Below, piece after piece: positions 25,101-36,400 of a stretch of DNA of 64,000 bases. The position numbers and the translations under genes were made by a program. Below the pieces are notes generated by a model. It saw nothing but the letters and a program-made list of their open reading frames with translations, was not told the DNA's origin and did no database searches. Source of the DNA: Halichondria panicea. Taxonomy: Eukaryota > Porifera > Demospongiae > Suberitida > Halichondriidae. Positions within the stretch are counted from its first letter, which is position 1, and every line of letters starts with the position of its first letter. The stretch lies in the NCBI RefSeq assembly GCF_963675165.1, contig NC_087387.1, positions 247,001-311,000 on the forward strand, given 5' to 3'.

Positions 25101-28100
25101 CACCTCTTGATTGTGAGCAGCAATCAAGTTACAGCTTCACACTCACTGCTGTGGACTTGGGGTCTCCTCGACAAAACAGCTCTGTCTCGGGTCAGCTGAC
25201 TGTTCTTGATGAAAATGATAACGCTCCTATCTTCACTATGGATACTTATAACTTTGATGTATTTGAAGACGTGCAACAAGATGCTTCAATAGCTCAAGTA
25301 CTGGCGAGTGATGCGGACAAAGGAAGCAATGGTGAAGTGGTGTACTCTATAATCAATCAAGACGCAATAGCAGACATTGCCGAGAGTTCTGTAGAAGTAA
25401 TTCCATCTGTGAGAATCGATTCTTCAACTGGTGAGATATTTCTGGAAACAGAGTTCAATTTTGAGCAGCAAGTTCAATACAATGTAACCGTGGTAGCTGA
25501 AGACAGGGGCGTCCCCAGAATGAGCTCAAGTGCACAAATTGTGTTCAATATCCAAAATGTTGATGAAAGTGCTCCAAGTTTTCCAACGTTGTGTGAATTT
25601 AGTGTCCCAGAAAATGCCTCTTTGAATGTAGTAATTGCTGAGTGCTTGGCAACTGACGAGGACAATATAGCCACCTCTCCTAGTGATGTCTTAGTTACCT
25701 ACAGCATTTTCTCTAGAAACCAAAACAACGTATTTGCGATAGATAGTAATACTGGTGGAATCAGTCTTCTACAAGCTCTAGACAGAGAGACCACTCCCTC
25801 TCACTCGTTCACTATCCAAGGCCAAGATATTAAAGGACTAACAGCTTTTCAAAATGTGCGTATAATTGTGAGTGATGTCAACGACAATAGCCCTCAGTTT
25901 GGAAGCAGTTCGTACAGCTACGACTTCACTGTATCCCGTATTCAAAGCCGCACTCAGAACTTGATAACAGTGTCTGCAACTGATATGGATATCAACGAAA
26001 ACAGTGCCATAACTTACTCCATTACTAGTGTGACTCGTGAAGACAGGCGTACAACTTTAGAGATCACTGCCGAGGACGGAGGGTCACCTGCTAGTAGCAG
26101 TACTGTTGATATTGTCATCTCCTTTGAGGAGGTGTGTCTACTTCAAGAGTACTCCATTGATTCCTCCACTGGACTAGTGTCAGCTTCTGTACTGTGCAGT
26201 GTCTCCATCAGCCCAAGGGCACTCAACATCACACTCGGAGGAAGCAGTGCTCTCTCTTGTCAAATTCTCTCAAATAACGAGCTGGATTATCAATGGATTC
26301 TAAATGGCTCTTTTATTACGACTCAGATGTTGACAAATAACCCACAGATCAGGTATTCAGTGACCAATGCGCAGTACAACGATCAAGGTGACTTTGCCTG
26401 CAAGATCTCAACTAGGGCCGGGAGTCTACAGTCTATGATCAGCGCTGCTAGCATTCAAGGTAAGTTTGATGCTATATATGTGTATATGTACCAGCTAGGC
26501 TGCATGGGAGTTTCTGTTTCCTAGTTTGCTTTTGTATTGTTGTGCCTGTTAATAGTTTGCACATAATGGTCATATTTTTGATACTACCAAAATACGTTGA
26601 TATATTATACTCGTATATACTGCATGTATTAGATAGTTCATGCTGTCTGCTCTTTCCCCTTCAGTTCCTCCCACGATAACAGTGCCTCCTGTGGACCAAG
26701 CAGCCAAGGAGGGAGAGAGTGTGACCTTCACCTGCACAGCTGTCGGAGTGCCTGATCCTAAGATAGTGTGGTTTAGAGACAGCACAAGTGTGAGTGGATA
26801 AGTTACTGAACACTTTCATTCATTATACATGTGTACTAAATCAACTGCAATCCTCCCCATTCACAGGTTCAACAAGGCTCAACTCTTGTGATAGAGAAGA
26901 TAGACTCCACTGATACTGGCACTTACACCTGTGCTGCTACTAATTCTGACCTTATCAATTCTGCGATTGCGTCGGCTACACTCACACTATACAGTGAGTC
27001 AAGGGGTATAGTTGTGTAGAAGCACACACGTACATAGCCTCAGCTGGTACAATGTATATCTACTAGCCATTACATGATCTGTTCTTTTTGCACAGAGTCT
27101 GAGAACGTGGTAGAGCTCAGTCTGGATAAGATCAACAGTCCCAGTCAAGATGGCACCTGTCATTACATCGACTACGATGCTATCACAGTAAGCAATACAT
27201 GTATAAGCTTAAAATAATGTTGGATAAATATATTCTGTTGGCAGAGGTGTAGCCATTACTATTTCTTTTCCATTCATGCAGTCTACCATTAACGATTTGA
27301 CCAGACAAACTACTCTGATAACTGGAGTGGAGGGTTCGAACATTTGTGATGTGTCTGCGTGCCTGCCCACCCCCTGTCAGAACAGAGGCACCTGTTCTCT
27401 CAATGATCGCTCACTTGGAGGCTACGAGTGCTCCTGTGCTGATGGCTACACTGGCACCAACTGTGCACAAGATGTACCAGAGTGTGCAGAAGGTGAGTTA
27501 CCTATAAGATATTGCTGAGTATTCAAAGATATCCAGTTAGTGTTTATGAGTGTGCAATCATCCGTGCAGATCCGTGTGAGAATGGTGGCAGCTGCGCTGA
27601 ATTAGAGGGCAGTTTCCAGTGTGATTGTGTGAGTGGATTTAATGGCCATCGCTGTCAGTACACGGACACCTGTGCCACATCCAATAATTGTACAGCTGGT
27701 AAGTACACACACACCCTTAAATTGCCCATACCCACATACCCATGTACTCACCATGCATACCCCACACCACACACCCATGTACTCACTATGCATACCCCAC
27801 ACCACATACCCATGTACTCACCATCCATACCCCACACCACATACCCATGTACTCACCATACCCCACACCACATACCCATGTACTCACCATGCATACCCCA
27901 CACCACATACCCATGTACTCCCCCAGGTACTGAGCTGTGTGTGGACAACTCTGTAGGAGGGACGCAGTGTGTGCCTCAACCGACACCAGCCACTTCTCTG
28001 ATCATCACTGGACTCAACATTAAGCCAGGGTTCCTCAACGACATCATACAGTCCTATCTGGAGAGGCAGGTACATACCCTCACTAATCATTATGTCTTCC

Positions 28101-30073
28101 TGCTCTTTTTGAGTGCCCAAAACTATAGCCGGTTTGTTATCTATTTTCAGATGAATCTGTAGCTCCTTGGCTGCTTTTTTTAATTAGTTTAGATGAACTA
28201 TGTATCTGTGGCAGGTGGAGGCTACTAACAACTCTCTCTATCTCCTCATTGTATCCTGTAGATTGCTTCAAGCACACGTCGGAAGCGTCAGCTCATCTTC
28301 ACCACCTCCTGTGAGCCTCGATTCATTGCGGAAACGTCTCCTGAGATGTGGTCTCTGGTCTGGTTGTGTGTAACTCCAGATACTCCGCCCACTCTCGAGG
28401 AAGTGGCCAGTCTGTGTCCCGTTCTGTTGGAGTCAGGTCATGTGACCTCATGCACACCCCCTGGAGGAGAGGAGATGGTCCTCCCTACACCATCACCTCT
28501 ACCAGACACTAGGTGAGAACTAAGCTAGGGGGCCCACTGCTCTAACGATAAGATATATTTGTGCTGTACCCTCTATAGCTCCCCCGTTATAATATTGCAT
28601 TGATAAACTTGCTATATAGATCGTAGCATGTGCTTGCACACAAATAAACGGTAAATAAAACAGTTGTTTTGTTTGATATTATCGATATTATCAGTCGCCC
28701 ACCCCCTCCCAGTGCAACTATTGACATCATTCTGATAAGGCCGATGTCCAGTGTTCCATTCAACTCAGAAACTGTGGTAAAGGAGTTACTGAACACTGGT
28801 GCTCAAGAACGAATCACCAACGATATCGATGCTGAGGTTTCTACCATCTCGGCCCAGGCACCTGACACGGGCGTCGGCAATCAGCCAGCTGGTGGAGGTA
28901 ATGTACAAGTATTTGTAGCTACTAATTTTTTATATAGTATTGTATGTACGTATGATCTTATTGGAAACTGAACTGCTTCTGTATATAGCTGGGTGTGGAT
29001 TTACAAACTGAAACATGCCTTAAACATCTTTCAACAGCCGTAACTTTAGTATCATTGATCCAACGACAAAAATTTTATGTTTTCCTGAAAGCTGAGAACG
29101 ATATCTTTCAGATGATGTGTTTCAATTCAAACTTTCATCGGGGCCCTAATTTGTCATTTTTCGCCCTCGGACCATGGGCTATTATCCACGGTATCGCCAA
29201 ATCAGCAAATACTATTATCTCTCAAATTTTAACTTTGATGACACCATTTAAAAGGCAGAAAATCATAACGACATTGGATCCACAGAATTAAAGTTATGGC
29301 AGCTGAAGTATCCATTGATTAATGGGGGGGGGGGGGTAGTTGAACATCTTTTAATTATTACTGTGCAGGCATTAAGTACTTGTGGGATTTTTGAATACAC
29401 TATAATTAAAATAAGTAGATTACTTTGTTTTGCTATTATTAGCTATTGCTCTCACTCGTCCACAATAGATACAGCAGGAGTGGGCGTAGGTGTCACTGTG
29501 GGCGTGCTCGTGGCCGTGTGTGTGGTTGCGGGACTAGTCGTGCTACTGGTGGTGTTCATTGTCAGGTACAGGGACCATCAAAGGAGGCAAGAACGGTATG
29601 TTGGACAGACATAATTATCATGAGATGATAACCATTTCTCATACGTACATTTGATTGTAGATAGGTGTGCTTTCCCCTTGTGTTGTAATTTAACTATTTC
29701 TCTGTATAGGAAACAAGCTCACGCTATAGAAAAGGCCATTTCTCTGCACTCCCTTGACATGGATCGTGAGGAAGAGGAACGAGTTGCTAAGCAACAGATG
29801 TCAAACTCCACCGTATTTCTCCTTGACGATGAACCAGCTGATGCAAACATTTCTGTATATCCCCCACTGTAAGTGTATGACACATTATAGTAGTGCTTTT
29901 ATTCTGACTTATGCGTCTTATTTTAACTGTTTTTAATTTACTTATAATATAGTGTAACTAGCTTCTACGTATAATCTCGACAGGTATCTATAAACAAACG
30001 CCCTCTTTCCCAACCCAGGGCCACTGATGGAGAGGCTGAGGTGATCACCAACCCAGCCACAGACAAACCTTGA
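19156..30073 (+). CDS. Hedgling-B: Hedge-vWA-cadherin-Ig-EGF transmembrane protein
   Basis: Eighteen exons: 19156-19561, 20147-20284, 20595-20954, 21070-21279, 21398-21651, 22242-22405, 22507-26459, 26665-26789, 26867-26993, 27096-27187, 27282-27492, 27570-27698, 27927-28069, 28262-28512, 28695-28897, 29469-29595, 29710-29868, 30019-30073; 2368 aa, phases closed. Order: signal peptide; Hedge domain (to about residue 181); vWA with DQSGS MIDAS (about 182-371); a Cys-containing segment; about 11 cadherin repeats (about 580-1735), ten of which end in a DxNDN-type motif and the eleventh of which is irregular; two Ig domains; two EGF domains; an RRKR site near residue 2110; one membrane span (about 2258-2288); a tail of about 80 residues. 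Known for the family: sponge Hedgling, thought to act in adhesion or contact signalling. It lacks a Hint domain. The ATG at 19156 is chosen because it gives a clean signal peptide. An in-frame ORF extends 24 codons further upstream but starts at GTG. Confidence 0.9.
21777..22117. mobile_element. Foldback MITE copy in Hedgling-B intron 5
   Basis: The left end CAGCCATAACTTTAGTACC and right end AAGTTATGGCGACT are inverted counterparts. The inside holds the family core ATTTCGGCCTTGGACCATAG. The copy sits at the same place in Hedgling-C (38885-39205), so it predates the duplication or spread by conversion. Confidence 0.85.
27699..27926 (+). repeat. Minisatellite filling Hedgling-B intron 12
   Basis: About five copies of a 31-36 bp unit (ATGTACTCACCATGCATACC followed by CCACACCACATACCC) lie between a GTAAGT donor and a CCCCCAG acceptor. 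The intron is 228 bp, divisible by three, and has no stop in the coding frame. The matching intron in Hedgling-C has only about three units. Confidence 0.9.
29026..29318. mobile_element. Foldback MITE copy in Hedgling-B intron 15
   Basis: Begins CAGCCGTAACTTTAGTATC, ends AAAGTTATGGCAGCTGAAG, with the core CTCGGACCATGGGCTAT. It has no counterpart in the diverged 3' part of Hedgling-C. Confidence 0.8.
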
Positions 30074-30484
30074 TCGATCGACAAAGATGGTTTTTAAACA
30101 GCACTGACTACATGTACTATAATATTTCATTCAACTCTGACATTTTGTATAGTAAACTATATAATTATAGCTAGATCATTCCACCGTAAATGTATAATTT
30201 TCACTGCTGTATAATTATACGTACATTACATTAGTTGCTTTGTGTTGTATACATGCCCTGTACATTCCGAGTCTGTCTATTATGTTTGCTGATAAATTGA
30301 AAAGCTACGTATGTATATCACTTGATTGCCTAGAGTGAATTCTGAAACTTGTATATATTGCATTTAATTAATTTGTTATTTGTAAGACATTCAGCAACAA
30401 CAGATTATTTTTACAAGCTATAAAATAATAAATAAAAGAAAGCTGCATTTAAAGTCTATAGATTTGTGTGTCAATGTTAGGTGA
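30074..30484. other. Tail-to-tail gap between Hedgling-B and Hedgling-C
   Basis: 411 bp between the two stop codons, so the 3' UTRs must be short or overlap. ATTAAA on the minus strand (30368-30363) lies about 120 bp after the Hedgling-C stop. AATAAA on the plus strand (30427-30432) is the nearest canonical signal for Hedgling-B and would place its 3' end next to the Hedgling-C coding end. No other feature is seen. Confidence 0.5.
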
Positions 30485-33400
30485 TCAACATTCGTTGTCC
30501 CCCTCGACGACATCAACGTTGGCAAAGACTTCATCAGTGCTCCTCGGGGTCCTATAGTGTGTGTGTGGGCGGGGGAAAGGTGTGTGTGAGTGTGTGTGTG
30601 AGTGTGGGGGGGGGTTAATGGGTGTACAGTATAACAAACCGTGTGTTGAACTTTTAGAGCTTCATATTTCAAAACCGGAATGGGTCTAATTCTTGATGCA
30701 TTCACAATATGTACTGACTTACACAGGGGATAGGGGGTCTCCTTGACTTCCACTGTTGCTAGGGCGGTTGTCGAGGAGGTCCATGGTAGAGCTGGTGGAC
30801 TGCAGCTGCTTGTGTGGGGGAGGAGCCTCGGTATTAATGGAGTGAAGTGATTGAGCTCTCTCTAAAGCATGGTTTCTTTTGCTGCATGTATAACAGAGAA
30901 ATCATTGTCAGCAGTTGAAATCAAGCATGCTAAATAATAAATTAATGGATTTGTATAAATCTTATCACAAGTAAATTACACTTCCATTTACCTTCCCTGC
31001 CTCCTCCTGTGTTCCTTGTACTTGACCACACCCACCACACCTCCTACAACGAGTCCGACCACTACACACAGCAACAGCAGAGCACCAATTGCTGCTCCCG
31101 CCCCCACACTTCCAGTGCCGTCTGTAAACCGAACATTATCATGCCATGAAATCTACTCGTACACTTGTAGATTACGTACTCTGATTTAACAGCTGTAAAC
31201 AAAATTAATCTTGTGGTTTATAGACCTCCTCTACTTTTGGTGCAGTAAGTGGAATTTCGAGAAGACAAGACAGCAATTTTGAGACGTGCCCACGCAATAT
31301 TTAATTAGCTAATTAACTACAGCTGCTTACCTGCAGGTTCATTGCCTCCAGGATCTACTCTGGGGCCTGGGTCTTCAGCTGTAATGGTGGTGACTTCACT
31401 ACCAGTGTTCTGGGAGATGGCTGCAACCGCACCAGTATTCTCAAGCTCTTTCACAATCAGTAGAGCATCTAGTGCCTCGCCAGTGATCGGTCTGACCAAA
31501 ATGATGTCAATAGTAGCACTGAGGAGGGAGGGAGATTGGATTACAGGATAAGACTGTGCAATAATTATGCAAACACACTACAGAGGGTACAGCACGTATA
31601 GTTAGAGTAATGCCCCCTAGCTTAGTTCTCACTTTGTTTCTGGTAGAGGTGGTGGTGTAGGGAGGACCATCTCCTCTCCTCCAGGGGGTGTGCATGAGGT
31701 CACATGACCTGACTCCAATAGTACGAGACACAGGCTGGCCACTTCCTCGGCAGTAGGTGTAGTGTCTGGAGCTACACACAACCAGACCAGGGACCACATC
31801 TCAGAAGACATCTCAATAAATCGAGGCTCACAGGAGGTGGTGAAGATGAGCTGGCGCTTCCGACGTGAAGCAACCTACAGGATAGCAATGATGAGATAGA
31901 GAGAGTTGTTAGTAGCCTCCCCCTGCCACAGATATATAGTTCATCTACATAATTTGTAAAAATGCAGCCTAGCTATAGGAGCTACAGATTCATTTGAAAC
32001 TAAAATGGATAACAAACCGGCTATAGTTTTGGGCACTCAAAAAGAGCAGGAAGACATAATGATTAGTGAGGGTATGTACCTGCCTCTCCAGATAGGACTG
32101 TATGATGTCGTTGAGGAACCCTGGCTTAATGTTGAGTCCAGTGATGATCAGAGAAGTGGCTGGTGTCGGTTGAGGCACACACTGCGTCCCTCCTACAAAG
32201 TTGTCCACACATAGCTCAGTACCTGGGGGAGTACATGGGTATGTGGTGTGGGGTATGGTGAGTACATGGGTATGTGGTGTGGGGTATGCATGGTGAGTAC
32301 ATGGGTATGTGGTGTGGGGTATGCATGGTGAGTACATGGGTATGTAGGTATGGGAAATTTAAGGGTGTGTGTGTACTTACCAGCTGTACAATTATTGGAT
32401 GTGGCACAGGTGTCCGTGTACTGACAGCGATGGCCATTAAATCCACTCACACAATCACACTGGAAACTGCCCTCTAATTCAGCGCAGCTGCCACCATTCT
32501 CACACGGATCTGCACGGATGATTGCACACTCATAAACACTAACTGGATATCTTTGAATACTCAGCAATATCTTATAGGTAACTCACCTTCTGCACACTCT
32601 GGTACATCTTGTGCACAGTTGGTGCCAGTGTAGCCATCAGCACAGGAGCACTCGTAGCCTCCAAGTGAGCGGTCATTGAGAGAACAGGTGCCTCTGTTCT
32701 GACAGGGGGTGGGCAGGCATGCAGACACATCACAAATGTTCGAACCCTCCACTCCAGTTATCAGAGTAGTTTGTCTGGTCAAATCGTTAATGGTAGACTG
32801 CATGAATGGAAAAGAAATAGTAACGGCTACACCTCTGCCAACAGAATATATTTATCCAACATTATTTTAAGCTTATACATGTATTGCTTACTGTGATAGC
32901 ATCGTAGTCGATGTAATGACAGGTGCCATCTTGACTGGGACTGTTGATCTTATCCAGACTGAGCTCTACCACATTCTCTGACTCTGTGCAAAAGAACAGA
33001 TCATGTAATGGCTAGTAGATATACATTGTACCAGCTGAGGCTATGTGTGTGCTTCTACACAACTATACCCCTTAATTGACTCACTGTATAGTGTGAGTGT
33101 AGCCGACGCAATCGCAGAATTGATAAGGTCAGAATTAGTAGCAGCACAGGTGTAAGTGCCAGTATCAGTGGAGTCTATCTTCTCTATCACAAGAGTTGAG
33201 CCTTGTTGAACCTGTGAATGGGGAGGATTGCAGTTGATTTAGTACACATGTATAACGAATGAAAGTGTTCCGGCAGTAAGTTGCTGCTGCTTAATCAGGC
33301 TTATCCACTCACACTTGTGCTGTCTCTAAACCACTCTATCTTAGGATCAGGCACTCCGACAGCTGTACAGGTGAAGGTCACACTCTCTCCCTCCTTGGCT

Positions 33401-36400
33401 GCTTGGTCCACAGGAGGCACTGTTATCGTGGGAGGAACTGAAGGGGAAACAATATAATTATAAGATAGCAAAAACACCTAGTTAAAAGCATTAACTTTAT
33501 CATAAAAAAACTCACCAAGTACCAACAAAAAAGACTTAAGAGAAAAAATTACATTCAGTGCAGAAAAACACAAACTATAACGTAAACGTTGTAATACTTA
33601 ACAGAGACCAACCTTGAATACTGACAAATTCAGACGCTGATTGTAGACTGCCTGCTGCCGTGGAAACCTTACAGGCGTACTCTCCTTGGTCACTAGGTCG
33701 TGCATTACTCAGTGTATAACTGATCTCTGAATTTTGATTTGTCATCGACAACGAGGTAATGAACGAACCGTTGTGTATCCATTGGTAACTCATTGGACTG
33801 TTATGAAGAATTTGACAAGACAGAGTACTGCTTCCTCCGAGTGTGATGTTGAGAGCCCTTGGGCTGATGGAGACACTGCACAGCACAGAAGCTGACACTA
33901 GTCCAGTGGAGGAATCAATGGAGTACTCTTGAAGTAGACACACCTCCTCAAAGGAGATGACAATATCAACAGTACTGCTACTAACAGGTGACCCTCCATC
34001 CTCGGCAGTGATCTCTAAAGTTGTACGCCTGTCTTCACGAGTCACACTAGTAATGGAGTAAGTTATGGCACTGTTTTCGTTGATATCCATATCAGTTGCA
34101 GACACTGTTATCAAATTCTGAGTGCGGCTTTGAATACGGGATACTGTGAAGTCGTAGCTGTACGAACTGCTTCCAAACTGAGGGCTATTGTCGTTGGCAT
34201 CACTCACAATTATACGCACATTTTGAAAAGCTGTACGTCCGCTGATATCCTGGCCTTGGATAGTGAACGAGTGAGAGGGAGTGGTTTCTCTGTCTAGAGC
34301 TTGTAGAAGACTGATTCCACCAGTATTACTATCTATTGCAAGTACGTTGTTTTGGTTTCCAGAGAAAATGCTGTAGGTAACTAAGACATCACTAGGAGAG
34401 GTGGCTATATTGTCCTCGTCAGTTGCCAAGCACTCGGCAATTACTACATTCAAAGAGGCATTTTCTGGGACACTAAATTCACACAACGTTGGAAAACTTG
34501 GAGCACTTTCATCAGCATTTTGGATATTGAAGATAACTTGTGCACTTGAGCTCATTCTGGGGACACCCCTGTCATTAGCTAGCACGGTTACATTGTACTG
34601 ATCTTGTTGCTCGAAATTGAACTCTGTTTCCAGAAATATCTCACCAGTTGAAGAATTGATTCTCAAAGATGGAATTACTTCTACACCAGTTTCAAATGAC
34701 TCTGGTATTATTTCTTGATTGATTATAGAGTACACCACTTCACCATTGGTTCCTTTGTCCGCATCACTCGCCAGTACTTGAGCTATTGAAGCATCTTGTT
34801 GCACGTCTTCAAATACATCAAAGTTATAAGTATCCATAGTGAAGATGGGAGCATTATCATTTTCATCAAGAACAGTCAGCTGACCCGAGACAGAGCTGCT
34901 TTGTCGAGGAGACCCCAAGTCCACAGCAGTGAGTGTGAAGCTGTAACTTGATTGCTGCTCACAATCGAGAGGTGTGATCATTTCCAACAGTCCAGACACC
35001 TCATCCATTTCGAAAGGATTGCTATTGCCAGAGTTGTCCGTTAGAGTGAAAGAGAATCTAATGTCAGCATTAGTTTCAAGGTCAGCATCAGTGGCAGAGA
35101 GTTGAAACACAGTCTGGCGTGGAGTCAGGTTTTCCAGGAGTGAGTTCCCATAGCTACTATCTCCAAACACAGGTGCATTGTCGTTATCGTCCAGTAGAGT
35201 AATGGTAATGCTCACAGAGCTCTGTTGAGAAGGACTGCCTCCGTCCCTGGCTACTATGTTCACACTCTGACGAGACAAGGGGGGAAGAAAGATTTGGGTG
35301 AGCTCCTCGCGATCTAATATTCCATTTGTCCTGATTTCTCCAGAGTTGGTGTCGAGTGTGATATGATCAGTAATGGCAGACTGTTGAGCAAACGCATAAG
35401 TTACTTGGTTGTTAGGGGAGCTACCGTCACTGTCGACTGCATTCACCGTACCAATTAAAGTTCCACTAGCCAACTCCTCCGCAACTTCAAACATGGTTGG
35501 ACTGTTAAAGATGGGAGAGAAGTCATTCTCATCAAGAACATCAATTACAAGCGCTGAGGTGGTCTCCAGATCTCCATCAGATACACTGACTTCAATATTA
35601 TATCGCTGAGTAGTTTCAAAATCAAGACTAACAACCAACGTGATTCTACCAGAAGTTGCGTCAATTGAAAATTTTCCCTCATCATTTCCAAAGTTGAATG
35701 AGAATGTTAGTGTGGATTGATCCGCATCCGTTGCATCGTAATCGACCACCTCCACTCCAGTGGGCGTGTTCTCCGAGAGGCTGATATTAACACTGCCCTG
35801 TACCGATGGTGGAACATCATTGACGTTGACCACAGTAATGGCGGCCATTGCAGAGCCTGCAAGTGATGGAGAGCCTCGGTCGGTGGCTGTGATGGTGAGA
35901 GTGTAGCTGGAGACAGTCTCAAAGTCAAGGCCGGAGCTTATGCTCACTATACCAGTCGTGGAATCAATACTAAAAACAGAGCCCACATTTCCAAGAGTGA
36001 TGCTGTAACTAATTTCAGAGTTAGGATTGCCGACTTCGTCATTATCAAACGCAAACACAGTGAATATCTCTGTGTTTACACTCACATCCTCTCTCACTTG
36101 AGCGCTGTAGGCAGCTGGATTGAACACTGGAGAATGGTCGTTAATGTCAGACACAGTTATTGGGATGATGGTGGTTCTTCTTTGCTCAGGCTGCCCAAGA
36201 TCTCTCGCTCTAACTCTCAGATCAAACATACTTACTGACTCACGATCAATCTCATTGGCTACAGTCACTACACCAGTTTCCGCGGCAACACGAAAAGCAC
36301 TACCGAAATTCCCACCCACAATAGAGTACCTCACGACACCAGGTGATCCACTATCAGTGTCAGTAGCTTGTACAGTCACAACTGAAGTGCCTGCATCGGA

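Noticed and set aside
27512-28162. 216-codon open frame through Hedgling-B exons 12-13
   Set aside because: It is exon 12, intron 12 and exon 13 read through; the strong GTAAGT and CCCCCAG signals and the C copy show an intron. Kept only as a note on intron retention.
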